A stretch of 64,000 nt of DNA from Thinopyrum elongatum (GCA_011799875.1 CM022299.1:30903996-30967995), one strand, 5' to 3'. Numbered from the stretch's first letter, positions 22,365-34,599 are shown. Notes: generated by a model from the sequence alone, not told the origin. Made by a program: numbers and translations.

Positions 22365-23599
22365 CTCCACCATTCAATATAAATACGTATCCGGTTTGTG
22401 ACTTAGAGTCATTTGGATCTGTGTCGAAGCTAGCATCGACGTAACCTTTTACGACGAGCCCTTTGTCACCATCATACATGAGAAACGTATCCTTGGTCCT
22501 TTTTAGGTACTACAGGATATTCTTGACCGCTGTCCAGTGATCCACTCCTGGATTACTTTGGTACCTCCCTGCCAAACTTATGGCAAGGCACACATCAGGT
22601 ATGGTACACAGCATGCCATACATAATAGAACCTATGGCTGAGGCATAGGGAATGACTTTCATTTTCTCTCTAGCTTCTGTCATGGTCGGACTTTGAGTCT
22701 GACTCAATTTCACACCTTGCAACACAGGCAAGAACCCTTTCTTTGACTGGTCCATTTTGAACTTCTTTAGAACTTTGTCAAGGTATGTGCTTTGTGAAAG
22801 TCCTATTAAGCGTCTCGATCTATCCCTATAGATCTAGATGCCCAATATATAGGCAGCTTCACCGAGGTCTTTCATTGAAAAATTCTTATTCAAGTATCCT
22901 TTTATGCTAGCCATAAATTCTATATCATTTCCAATCAGTAATATGTCATCCACATATAACACCAGAAATGCTACAGAGCTCCCACTCACTTTCTTGTAAA
23001 TACAGGCTTCTCCGTAAATCTGTATAAAACCATATGCTTTGATCACATCATCAAAGCGTATATTCCAACTCCGAGATGCTTGCACCAGTCCATAAATAGA
23101 TCGCTGGAGCTTGCACACTTTGTTAGCACCTTTAGGATCGACAAAACCTTCTCGTTGCATCATATACAACTCTTCATTAAGAAATTCATTAAGGAATGCA
23201 GTTTTGACGTCCATTTGCCAGATTTCATAATCATAAAATGAGGCAATTGCTAACACGATTGGACAGACTTAAGCATCGCTACGGGTGAGAAAGTCTCATC
23301 ATGGTCAACCCCTTGAACTTGTTGAAAACCTTTTGCGACAAGTCGAGCTTTGTAGACAGTGATATTACCATCAGCATCCGTCTTCTTCTTGAACATCCAT
23401 TTATTCTCAATGGCTTGCCGATCATCAGGCAAGTCCACCAAAGTCCATACTTTGTTCTCATACATGGATCCTATCTCAAATTTCATGGCCTTAAGCCATT
23501 TGTCGGAATCTGGGCTCATCATAGCTTGTTCATAGTTTGTAGGTTCGCCGTTGTCTAACAACATGACTTCTGGGACAGGATTACTGTACCACTCTGGTG
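22365..23599 (-). pseudogene. Angela reverse transcriptase and RNase H (N-part)
   Basis: The RT is in two frames. At 23250-23599 it reads EPTNYEQAMMSPDSDKWLKA then KARLVAKGFQQVQGVDHDET and FSPVA. At 22834-23256 it reads YDYEIWQMDVKTAFLNEFLN, and has the catalytic LYVDDILLIGND. Upstream frame PVAMLKSV breaks near 23250. The connection and RNase H follow at 22510-22755 (YASAIGSIMY) and 22365-22450 (QTGYVFILNGGAVS), where element A interrupts. On the high side, element B (23605-33201) separates it from integrase: RTRT, then APEWYSNPV. Confidence 0.88.
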
Positions 23600-23604
23600 T
23601 AGTA

Positions 23605-25019
23605 TGATACATCTCTGTCGTATCTACTTTTCCTAACGCTTTTCTTCTTGTTTTGGACTCTAATTTGCATGATTTGAATGAAACTAACACGGACTGACGC
23701 TGTTTTCAGCAGAACTACCATGGTGTTTTTTTTGTGCAGAAATAAAAGTTCTCGGAATGGAACGAAACTTTTTGGAGAATTATTTCAGAATATAAAAAAA
23801 ATACTGGAGCCAAGAACCACCGGAGGGGGGGCCCCTGGTTGAGCACAACCCACCAGGGCGCGCCACTCCCTCCAAGCGCGCCCAGGTGGGTTGTGCCCAC
23901 CTGGTGGCCCCGCATACCCTAATTCCAACTCCTTAAATACCCATATTTGGAGAGAAAAATCAGGGAGGAAGTTTCATCATGTTTCTCGACACAGAGCCCC
24001 CGCCACCTCCTGTTCTTCATCGGGAGGCCAGATCTAGAGTCCGTTATGGGCTCCGGAGAGGGGGATCTTCGATCTTCGTCATCACCAACCCTCCTTCATC
24101 GCCAATTCCATGATGCTCCCCACTGGGAGTGAGTAATTCCTTCGTAGGCTCGCTGGTCGGTGAGGAGTTGGATGAGATTCATCATGTAATCGAGTTAGTT
24201 TTGTTAGGGCTTGATCCCTAGTATCCATTATGTTCTGAGATTGATGTTGTTATGACTTTGCCATTCTTAATGCTTGTCACTTTGGGCCCGGGTGCCATGA
24301 TTTCAGATCTGAACTGTTTATGTTTTCACCATTATATCTATGTTCTAGATCCGATCTTGCAAGTCATATTCACCTATTATGTGTTATGATCCGTAAACCC
24401 CGGGGTGACAATAATCGGGATACTTTCCGGTGATGACCGTAGTTTGAGGAGTTCATGTATTCACTATGTGTTAATGCTTTGTTCCAGTTCTCTATTAAAA
24501 GGAGGCCTTAATATCCCTTAGTTTGCTTACGGACCCCGCTGCCACGGGAGGGTAGGACAAAAGATGTCATGCAAGTTCTTTCCATAAGCACGTATGACTA
24601 TTTATGGAATACATGCCTACATTATATTTATGAACTGGAGCTAGTTTTGTATCGCCCTAGGTTATGACTGTTATATGATGAATATCATCCAACGAATCTA
24701 CCGATCCAATGCCTACGAATTTTCCACATATTATTCTTGCTAAGTTACTACTGCTGCTGTTACTGTTACACCTGCTACAAAATCATTGCTATCACTGTTA
24801 CCATTACTATTGTTGTCACTACCACTATCAAAACTATCATATTACTGTGCTACTGATCACTTTGCTGCAGATATTTAATCTCCAGGTGTAGTTGAATTGA
24901 CAACTCAACTGCTAATACTTGCAAATATTCTTTTGCTCCCCTTGTGTTGAATCTATAAATTTGGGTTGAATACTCTACCCTCGAAAACTGTTGCGATCCC
25001 CTATACTTGTGGGTTATCA
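23605..25019 (+). repeat. 5' LTR of element B
   Basis: 1415 bp, from TGATACATCTCTG to GGGTTATCA. It is close to, but distinct from, the LTRs of A, so the two belong to different subfamilies. The GC-rich palindromic block (about 23820-23910) precedes a TTAAATA box near 23934. Confidence 0.92.
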
Positions 25020-25030
25020 AGACCTTTTTC

Positions 25031-25050
25031 TGGCGCCGTTGCCGGGGATC
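25031..25050 (+). promoter_or_regulatory. Primer binding site of element B (tRNA-Asp)
   Basis: TGGCGCCGTTGCCGGGGATC is fully complementary to the 3' end of plant tRNA-Asp including CCA. It starts 11 bp inside the LTR. Confidence 0.9.
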
Positions 25051-25097
25051 ATAGCTATATTTGTTGAGTCACTTGGGATTATTATCTAGTTATCACT

Positions 25098-26282
25098 ATG
25101 AAAAATCTGAACGATACAAAAACCAAGATCGTTCCCTCTAGGACGAGGGGAGGTAAGGAACTGCCATCACACTTTGCACTTGATTCACCTTCTATTTTGA
25201 GTAGACTTGCAACACCACCACATGCTATTAATCCTGATATGTCACAAGTTATTGATGATGCTACTTCTATGAATGCTACTCATGATGATGCTAGTACCTT
25301 GCTTGATGATAATATGCCACTAGGTCAATTTCTTGATGAACAAATTGCTAGAGCTAAAGATATTGAGAATGCTGAAACTGATGAAATTAATTAAACTGAT
25401 GAAGTACGTGAAACTGAAAATCTTGAAACACCTACTAGGCCTAGCTCTCCTAGATATGAATTACCTAAGATACCTGAAGGTTATGTTATGGATGAGGAGG
25501 CAACTAGAGATTTTCTTGCCTGCAATGATAGAGATGATCTTAAGAAATTATTATGCAAACTGAAAGAAAAAACTTTGAATGCTAGAATGAAATGTGATCC
25601 TAAGTTTGCTACTTCACCTATCTTTGTTGATGATAAGGATTATGAATTCTCTGTCAACCCAGAGTTAATTACTTTGGTTGAATATGATCCTTTCCATGGC
25701 TATGAAGCTGAAACTGTTGTGGCACACCTTACCAAATTAAATGATATAGCCACCCTATTTGCTCATGATGATAAAATTCACTACTATTATATTCCCAAAT
25801 TATTTCCGTTCTCATTAAAGGGTGATGCTAAGATATGGTACAATACTCTTGCTCCTGGTTGTGTGTGTAGTCCCTAGGGTATGATTTATTACTTCTCTGA
25901 AAAATACTTTCCTGCTCATAAGAAACAAGCTTCCTTACAGGAAATATTTAACTTTGTGCAAATTGAAGAAGAGAGTCTCCCACAAGCTTGGGGGAGGCTT
26001 ATCCAATTGCTTAATGCTTTTCCTGATCATCCTCTTAAGAAAAATGAAATACTTGATATCTTCTATAATGGATTAACCGATGCTTCTAGGGACTTCCTAG
26101 ATAGTTGTGCTGGTTGTATTTTCAGGGAACGAACTGTTGAACAAGCTGAGGAATTATTGAATAACATATTGAAAAATTATGATGATTGGACTCTTCCTGA
26201 ACCACCGCCTAAACCCACTCCAAAGAAGAGGGTATCTTATATCTCAGTCCTGAAGATATGCAAGAGGCAAAGAAAAGTATGA
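25098..26282 (+). pseudogene. gag of element B, broken
   Basis: It starts at ATG 25098 (MKNLNDTKTKIVPSRTRGGK). It is homologous to the gag of element A over its length, for example YYYIPKLFPFSLKGDAKIWY. TAA at 25392-25394 and TAG near 25876 interrupt it, and the frame shifts near 26230. The 25488-25877 and 25881-26282 pieces are open. No protein of full length is possible without readthrough. Confidence 0.87.
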
Positions 26283-27869
26283 AAGAAAAAGGTATTAAAG
26301 CAAAGGATGTTAAAAGTTTACCTCCTATTGAAGAAATACATGGACTTGATACACCACCACCAAAGGTGGTAGAGGTAAACTCTTTGATGAAATTTGATGA
26401 AAGTGACAATCCTTATAATATGCATCCTAGTCAATGCCTTTATGAGTTTGATAACTACATTAGAAAACAAGACCGCATCAATGAAAATGTTATGAAACAA
26501 TTGAAATACAACTCTGATATGATTGCTCACTTGAGTGACTTGTTATTTAGAATCTCTAATGATGTTAGAGGCGTAGGAAAACATGCTTCTATGGTTCATA
26601 CTCGGTTAGAACAAGTTGCTAAATCTCAAAGAGAGTTGCTTGTTGAAATGAATAATAATGTAAATGATCATGCTGTTAGAGTAGTAACTAGAGGAGGTAG
26701 AATGACTCAGGAACCACTTTATCCTGAGGGACATCCTAAAATAATTGAACAAGACTCTCAAAGAATTAACACTGATGTACCTAGTTCTTCTAAAAAGAAA
26801 ATGAAAAAGAAAAATGATAGGACTTTGCATAGCTCTAGTGATTTTGAAATAGAAAAACCTCCTGATAATAATAATGATGTTTCTATCTCTGATGCTGAAA
26901 CTCAATCTGGTAATGAACATTCATCTAGTGATAATGAAAAATATAATGATGATGTTCATGAAGACACTCAACCAGATAATGATGTGGAAATAGAACCAGC
27001 TGTTGATCTCGATAACCCACAACCTAAAAATAAAAGATATGATAAAAGAGACTTTGTTGCTAGAAAACATGGAAGAGAAAGAGAACCATGGGTTAAAAAA
27101 CCCATGCCCTTTCCACCCAAACCAACTAGAAGAAAGACGATGAAGAATTTGAATGCTTTGCTGAAATGCTTAGGCCAGTCTTTTTGCGCACCCGCTTGAC
27201 TGATATTTTAAAGATGGCCCCTTATGCAAAATACATGGAAGACATCATCACTAATAAGAGAAAAATACCGGAAGCTGAAATCTCCACCATGCTTGCTAAT
27301 TATTCTTTTAAGGATGGAGTACCTAAAAACTTGGAGATCCTAGAATACCAACTATACCTTGCTCCATCAAAAGAAATTATGTTAAAACTACTTTGTGTGA
27401 TTTAGCAGCTGGTGTTAGTGTTATGCCTTTCTCCTTATACAAAAGACTTGATTTGAATAAACTCACACCTACTGAAATATCTTTGCAAATGGATGATAAA
27501 TCAACTGCCATACCTATCAGTATTTGTGAGGATGTGCTCGTTGTTGTTGCAAATATTACTATCTTAACCGACTTTGTTATACTTGACATGCCCGAGGACG
27601 ACAACATGTCGATTATCCTTGGTAGACCCTTTTTGAATACTGCACGGGCTGTTATTGATTGCAATAAAAGCAAGGTCACATTTCATATCAATCGTAATGA
27701 GCATCCGGTGCACTTTCTGAAGAAACAATTCCATGTGAATGGTATTAATGTTATTGAAAAATCTCGGACACTCACTATTGGAAGTTTTCAACTACCTCTA
27801 CCTATTGCCAAAAAGAAATGTGATATACTAATTGTTGGGGACATGCATATCCCCGTTGAGGTAACTTAG
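26258..27869 (+). pseudogene. gag C-terminus and protease of element B, broken
   Basis: 26258-27199 carries the spacer and the basic segment TRGGRMTQEPLYPEGHPKII. The frame shifts near 27130-27170 (MLRPVFLRTRLTDILKMAPY) and again near 27345. 27393-27869 holds the protease. Its active-site loop reads LCDLAAGVSV, so the Gly of D-L-G is changed to Ala. The end ILGRPFLNTARAVIDCNKS and the stop after GDMHIPVEVT match element A. Confidence 0.87.
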
Positions 27870-28029
27870 TATTTTACGGAAGTTCTTCGGTTTCATGCTA
27901 ATCGAAGATGGTTGTTAATAAGACTTGATCAACCTTATTAATGGATCATCTTTGAGAGGTATGAAGTTGATGAATTTAGTAGGCACCACCTTCTGTCCTT
28001 ACCTTTTGTTTTCTGTTTTTCTTAGTTAA

Positions 28030-28659
28030 ATAAAATAAAATGCCATGTTTATCCTATTTTTTGGATTTTTCGTGCAATAAAAAAATGACCCAAAAATAAA
28101 AGTGCTCAGAATGCCCTGAAAATTTAACACGATTTTTTTCCTGAATATTTCTGAATTTTTGATGCAAATAACATCAGAGGGGGGTGCACCAGGTGGGCAC
28201 AACCCACCTGGGCGCGCCAGCAGCCCCAGGCGCGCCCTGGTGGGTTGTGGTCCCCACGTGGGCCCCCTCACTTATCTCTTTAGCCCATGTCATCTCTTAC
28301 CTCTAGAAAAAAAAATCACCATTGCTCTTTCTCTCGTGCTCTTGCTCTCAAACCCGTGGATTTCGATCTCTTTGCTCGAAGCTCCGTTTCTAAAACTATT
28401 TTGGGGGATTGCTTCTTGGTATGTGAGTCCTCCATTGCTCCAATTAGTTTTTGCTTTAGTGGTTTATATTTTGAATAATTAGCTACTCTTGGCGCTGCTA
28501 TAGATGAGCTTGCATGTTGAATTCTTAGAGTTCTAAGTAGTTTGAATGCTCAATATAGCCTCTATCCATCCTTATGAGTAATTGCTTTCAATCTTGTGAA
28601 GTTTTGTTGACAAAAATTTTGTGGACTAAAATTTTCAGAATTTTATTCATAGGAATAAG
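28030..28659 (+). promoter_or_regulatory. Internal LTR-like promoter region upstream of ORF2 (element B)
   Basis: AAATAAAAGTGCTCAGAATG near 28096 corresponds to AAATAAAAGTTCTCGGAATG in its own LTR (near 23740). The GC-rich block 28178-28265 (GGTGGGCACAACCCACC, GGCGCGCC, TGGTGGGTTGTGG) mirrors the LTR block 23830-23910. The order is the same as in the LTR. The rest, 28270-28659, is a leader without a gene. Confidence 0.5.
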
Positions 28660-29679
28660 ATGAGTTTCTTTAGGAAGTTTGCCTCCAAGAAGAGTGCTAA
28701 GGGAGTCATTGGGGAATTATCGTACAATGACCTCCATACTCGGAGAAGGGCAGAGGCGCGGCCGTGCGAATGGCCGCATAACCCCTTCATGGATGGAGCC
28801 GGGATCCGTCAAGAGTTCGCACAATTTGCTACTAATGCTGGGCTTACCGACTTCGTCGCAGCTGAGTGTGAACAATACCATCTCCTTACAAATTCCTTTG
28901 TGCAAAATTTTCATTTTCTGAGTAAGAATAACCCCCCTGAGGTGCAGTTTAATTTATATGCTAATACCCGTCAGATACCACTCTCTGACTTTTGTGATAT
29001 ATGCTTGATCCCTTCTGATGGGGAAATAAGAGAGCCTAGACCTGCAGAGTTTGAAGACTTTTATCGCACTCTGTCAATGGGAGATGAGAGGGGCGTGTCG
29101 AGTGTCACGGCCACTAGCTTGCAGTTTCCTTCCGTGCATTATTTTGCGCTTTTCATTGCTAAGTGTTTAATTGCTAGAGAGAAGGTCGGTGCACTTAGTG
29201 GCCCCGACTTCGCCATCTTACGCCGTGCACTATACGGCGATAACAACTTTAGCCTAGGGGCTATTATTGCATGTCGTCTGCACCTTAACAGAACCAAGGG
29301 CAAGATTCATGGCGGTATTTATGCTACTTGTTTAACGAGTCACTTTAATGTTCAGATCTGCCAACATGATTATCATTTACCCAAGGTTTATTTAGATCAC
29401 CAGTCGATGGAGGATCACCAGTTTACTGATATTGATAACTCTATTCATAATATCCCTTACAACTTAGTTTTCAGTGTGGATACCCGTGATATTATTCCGT
29501 TGCCTGCACCTGCTTTGTTTGATTCTATTGCCAGGGGCAGATACAGGATCATTCCAGATGACATCATTGCCTACCGGAACGCCCAGGCGGTGGCAGAGGA
29601 GGAGCCCCAGGAGTGGGACGCCCAGGTGCCGCCGCCGCAGCACTTCGGCATGGGACCAGACGGCTACTACGGGTGGTGA
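28660..29679 (+). CDS. ATHILA ORF1-like protein of element B
   Basis: An intact frame of 339 codons from ATG 28660. It shares with the element A protein PCEWP, HYFALFIAKCL, SLGAIIACRLHLN, GGIYAT and LPAPALFD, but overall the two proteins look only about one third identical, much less than their gag proteins. It belongs to the ATHILA ORF1-type family. No enzyme motif or membrane segment is evident. The C-terminus is rich in Pro, Gln and Gly. It is open although gag of the same element has several lesions. Confidence 0.85.
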   Translation: MSFFRKFASKKSAKGVIGELSYNDLHTRRRAEARPCEWPHNPFMDGAGIRQEFAQFATNAGLTDFVAAECEQYHLLTNSFVQNFHFLSKNNPPEVQFNLYANTRQIPLSDFCDICLIPSDGEIREPRPAEFEDFYRTLSMGDERGVSSVTATSLQFPSVHYFALFIAKCLIAREKVGALSGPDFAILRRALYGDNNFSLGAIIACRLHLNRTKGKIHGGIYATCLTSHFNVQICQHDYHLPKVYLDHQSMEDHQFTDIDNSIHNIPYNLVFSVDTRDIIPLPAPALFDSIARGRYRIIPDDIIAYRNAQAVAEEEPQEWDAQVPPPQHFGMGPDGYYGW

Positions 29680-29702
29680 TTACCAAGCTAGGCCAAAAGC
29701 CT

Positions 29703-29715
29703 AATCTTAGGGGAG
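29703..29715 (+). promoter_or_regulatory. Internal polypurine-like tract (element B)
   Basis: AATCTTAGGGGAG lies after ORF2 at the same place as in element A, slightly degraded. Confidence 0.35.
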
Positions 29716-29719
29716 TACG

Positions 29720-31781
29720 TATTTCCACCGACATTACATTCATGTTCACACATCTCATTCCAGTTGTCGGTGTCCACACTTTTTCATTGTATCATCCATG
29801 CTAGATTTATTTTCTCGCTTTCTTCTTGTGTGTTTGAAAAACTTTGAGAAAATCCAAAAAAAAATGTTTCTTGCTTCTTTTCGGTTTTTATTTCTAGTTT
29901 AGTTAGTTGTAGTATTAAAAAGAAAACCCAAAAAGATTTCCTAGTTCTTCTTTTGCTTGTTTGGAGCTTTCTCGTGTAAATAGTTTTTCTCGTTTTTGTT
30001 TTTCTTTAATTTCGCTTTCTTCAAGAAAAACTAAAAACTCCAAAAATATTTCAGTGTGTTTCTCTGAAATTCTTTTCTTTTTATTGAGTCATACCAAGGA
30101 GAAGACCACGATGAAAATGTTGATTGGCTCTCATATGCATTATTGTCAATCTAACAAAGAGCCAAATTACTTTGTCTTCTCCTTTAAATAAAATGTTTGC
30201 AGATTCCAGCTTAATCCACCGCACTCTTGCACTATTATTATTCTCATATCATTTGGTCGTGCAAGTGAAAGGCAATAATGACGATATTTGATGAACTTGT
30301 CGTGGCAGAGAGAAAAGGGTATGAACTCAACTTGTTCTGTTTTTGTAAATATGTTTAACCTAGTATCCATGATTCAGCTTATTATGATCGAACATGTTTG
30401 CAATGACAATTAGATATTATAGTTTGTCATGCCATGCTTAAGTAGCTAGGGGTGGATAATGATTTATCTTGGATGTCAACATTGCATTAAAATGATTGTG
30501 ATGTAGTATGATGATATGGTATCCTCCTCTGAATGTTTCAAATGGCTTGACTTGGCACATGCTCATGCATGTAGTTGAATCAAAACCAACATAGCCTCTA
30601 TGATATTTATGTTCATGGTGTCCATATCCTACTAATGCTAGTATCCAATGTTCATTATTCATAATGCATGTTCATGACCGTTTTCACTATCTAGCTGGCA
30701 CGCTTCTCAACCTATTTGCTAGCCTTCGCCTGTACTAAGCGGAAATACTGCTTCTGCATCAAAATCCTAAAACCCAAGTTATTCCAGATGAGTCCACCAT
30801 ATCTACCTATATGCGGTATTACCCTATCGTTCTAAGTAAATTTGCATGTGCCACCTCTAAAAACTTCAAACAAACACCTGTTTTTGTGTGCCTGAATTGT
30901 TCATAGAGCGACAGGGGGTAGTCGGTATCTTCCATGCTAAGCGGGTTATTCTCATGATGAGTGTTTACTAACTCGTCCTTATACGAGAGGGGCGGTAATA
31001 GGGATTCATAGTCCCAAATTCAAAAATTGCAAATAATTAAACAAAACTCCCCCAGGACTGATGTTGGTATGGACGGTACCCTGGATTCGACCAGCCGTGG
31101 AGTGTGTTCGTTGGTGGAGGGGGAGTAAACCTTTACTTTTATCGCTTGGGAACTGCCACTAATGTGTTTAGCATGGAAGATATTGATAACCTTCAGTCGT
31201 GACGTAAACAGGAAGGGTGCATTTCCCAAAATTTCATTTATCTCTGTTTTAAAAATCTGAGCTCTGGCACCGCTGCAAATCCCTGCTTCCCTCTGCGAAG
31301 GGACTATCTATTTACTTTTATGTTGAGTCATCACCTTTTCAAATAAGCGCCAGATCTGAGAGCACTATTGTCATCCTCATGCATTGTGTATAGTTAATGT
31401 TGGATGCATCATGACTGGATCTTTTCTACCATGAATTACAATGTTTAGTCGCTACTTGAACTTTGGAGGTGCTCTGCATTTATATTTTGCGGTCTCAAAA
31501 AGGGCTAGCGAGATACCACTGTTGTCATATTATATCACGATTGTTTTGACAAAGTGTTGGAATTTGAGATATCTTATTATTGCTCGCTAGTTGATTATGC
31601 CATTGATATGAGTTAATATAATTTTTAAGAGTTATTGTTGACATGGTTAGTCATGATCTTTGCTGAAAACCTGGGTGCTACTTAAGCTTATTTATGTAAA
31701 CAAGAGAAAAAGAGTTTGTAAAAGTTTTTCTTTTTCACTTTCAGTCTATCAACTGAATTGCTTGAGGACAAGCAAAGGTTT
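29720..31781 (+). other. Long non-coding region of element B
   Basis: No gene. It is T-rich up to 30100, then mixed, and homologous to 18081-20960 of element A without the hAT insertion. It ends TTGCTTGAGGACAAGCAAAG before the polypurine tract. Confidence 0.75.
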
Positions 31782-31795
31782 AAGCTTGGGGGAGT
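31782..31795 (+). promoter_or_regulatory. Polypurine tract of element B
   Basis: AAGCTTGGGGGAGT directly precedes the 3' LTR. Confidence 0.9.
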
Positions 31796-33201
31796 TGATA
31801 CGTCCCCGTCGTATCTACTTTTCCTAATGCTTTTCCTTTTGTTTTGGACTCTAATTTGCATGATTTGAATGAAACTAACCCTGGCTGACGTTGTTTTCAG
31901 CAGAACTACCATGGTGTTGTTTTTGTGCAGAAATAAAAGTTCTTGGAATGGAACGAAACTTTTTGGAGAATTATTTCAGAATATATAAAAAATACTGGAG
32001 CCAAGAACCACTGGAGGGGGCCCCCTGGTTGAGCACAACCCACCAGGACACGCCAGCCCCTCCAGGCGCGCCCAGGGGGGTTGTGCCCACCTGGTGGCCC
32101 CGCAGACCCTAATTCCAACTCCTTAAATACCAATATTTGGAGAAAAAATCAAGGAGGAAGTTTCATCGCGTTTCATGATACGGAGCGGCCGCCACCTCCT
32201 GTTCTTCATCGGGAGGCCAGATCTGGAGTCCGTTTTGGGCTCCGGAGAGGGGGATCTTCGACCTTCGTCATCACCAACCCAACTTCATCGCCAATTCCAT
32301 GATGCTCCCCACCGGGAGTGAGTAATTCCTTCGTAGGCTCGCTGGTCGGTGAGGAATAGGATGAGATTCATCATGTAATCGAGTTAGTTTTGTTAGGGCT
32401 TGATCCCTAGTATCCATTGTGTTCTGAGATTGATGTTGTTATGACTTTGCCATGCTTAATGCTTGTCACTTTGGGCCCGGGTGCCATGATTTCAGATCTG
32501 AACCGTTTATGTTTTCACCATTATATCTATGTTCTATATCCAATCTTGCAAGTCATATTCACCTATTACGTGTTATGATCCGTAAACCCTGGGGTGACAA
32601 TAATCGGGATACTTTCCGGTGATGACCGTAGTTTGAGGAGTTCATGTATTCACTATGTGTTAATGCTTTGTTCCGGTTCTCTATTAAAAGGAGGCCTTAA
32701 TATCCCTTAGTTTGCTTATGGACCCCGCTGCCACGGGAGGGTAGGACAAAAGATGTCATGCAAGTTCTTTCCATAAGCACGTATGACTATTTACGGAATA
32801 CATGCCTACATTATATTTATGAACTGGAGCTAGTTTTGTTTTCCCCTAAGTTATGACTGTTATATGATGAATATCATCCAACGAATCTACCGATCCAATG
32901 CCTACGAATTTTCCACATATTTTTCTTGCTAAGTTACTACTACTGCTGTTACTGTTACACCTGCTACAAAATCATTGCTATCACTGTTACCATTACTATT
33001 GCTATCACTACCACTATCAAAACTATCTGTGCTACTGATCACTTTGCTGCAGATATTTAATCTCCAGGTGTGGTTGAATTGACAACTCAACTGCTAATAC
33101 TTGCAAATATTCTTTGGCTCCTCTTGTGTCGAATCTATAAATTTGGGTTGAATACTCTACCCTCGAAAACTGTTGCGATCCCCTATACTTGTGGGTTATC
33201 A
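31796..33201 (+). repeat. 3' LTR of element B
   Basis: 1406 bp, TGATACGTCCCC to GGGTTATCA. It matches 23605-25019 with scattered substitutions. Confidence 0.92.
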
Positions 33202-34599
33202 CGGTACGTGTTCTGGTCGACCTACGAGGCTCAGTAGTAACTTGATCTGAAGTTTCATGATAATCATCATTAGCTTCCTCTCTAGTTGGTGTAGGCATCA
33301 CGGGAACTGTTTTCTCTGATGTACTACTTTCCAATTCGAGAGAAGGTACAACTACCTCATCGAGTTCTACTTTCCTATCACTCACTTCTTTCGAGAGAAA
33401 CTCCTTCTCTAGAAATGACCCATTCTTAGCAACAAAGATCTTGCCTTCGGATCTGTGGTAGAAGGTGTACCCAATAGTTTTTTTAGGGTATCCTATGAAG
33501 ACGCACTTCTTCGATTTGGATTCGAGCTTGTCAGGTTGTAGCCTTTTGACATAAGTGTCGCATCCCCAAACTTTAAGAAATGACAGCTTAGGTTTCTTGC
33601 CAAACCATAGTTCATACGGTGTCGTCTCAACGGATTTAGATGGTGCCCTATTTAACGTGAATGCGGTTGTCTCTAATGCATAACCCCAAAATGATAAAGG
33701 CAAATCGGTAAGAGACATCATAGAATGCACCATATCTAATAAAGTATGGTTACGACGTTCGGACACACCATTACGCTGTGGTGTTCCAGGTGGCGTGAGT
33801 TGTGAAACAATTCCACATTGTTTTAAATGAAGGCCAAACTCGTAACTCAAATAATCTCCTCCGCTATCAGATCGTAGAAACTTTATTTTCTTGTTACGAT
33901 GATTCTCCACTTCACTCTAAAATTCTTTGAACTTTTCAAATGTTTCAGACTTGTGTTTCATTAAGTAGATATACCCATACCTACTTAAATCATCTATGAA
34001 GGTTAGAAAATAACGATACCCGCCGCGTGCTTCAACACTCATCGGACCACATACATCAGTATGTATTATTTCCAATAAGTCATTAGCACGCTCCATTGTT
34101 CTAGAGAACGGAGTTTTAATCATCTTACCCATGAGGCATGGTTCGCAAGTATCAAATGATTCATAATCAAGTGATTCCAAAATTCCATCCGCATGGAGTT
34201 TCTTCATGTGCTTTACACCAATATGACCTAAACGGCAGTGCCACAAGTATGTTGCACTATCATTATCAACTTTGCATCTTTTTGGCATCAATATTATGAA
34301 TATGTGTATCACTATGATCGAGATTCAACAAGAATAGACCATTCATCAAAGGTGCATGACCATAAAAGATATTACTCATATAAATAGAACAACCATTATT
34401 CTGTGATTTAAATGAATAACCATCTCGCATTAAACAAGATCCAGACATAATGTTCATGCTCAATGCTGGCACCAAATAACAATTATTGAGGTCTAAAACT
34501 AATCCCGAAGGTAGATGTAGAGGTAACGTGCTGACGGCGATCACATCGACCTTGGAACCATTCCCGACGTGCATCGTCACCTCATCCTTAGCTCCTGTT
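33202..34599 (-). pseudogene. Angela protease end and integrase, broken
   Basis: Read leftwards: a conserved segment after protease (34266-34580), then the integrase zinc-binding region with YLWHCRLGHIGVKHMKKLH and DTCEPCLMGKM. The catalytic Asp residues are in IIHTDVCGP and FLRSDSGGDY, and the Glu in NGVSERRNHT. A stop after KFKEF near 33917 and a frame shift near 34310 break it. The C-terminal part ends EPRRSTRTRT, where element B is inserted. Confidence 0.88.

Larger units (their letters stand above)
23605..33201 (+). mobile_element. Athila-lineage gypsy element B (Sabrina/WHAM-like, non-autonomous)
   Basis: The LTRs are 23605-25019 and 31796-33201. The flanking 5-bp copies are TAGTA (23600-23604) and CGGTA (33202-33206). 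They differ at a CpG pair; removing the element and one copy gives the Angela frame RTRTAPEWYSNPV. It has the same gene plan as element A but no inserted transposons. gag has two stops and several shifts; ORF2 is open. 9597 bp. Confidence 0.92.
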
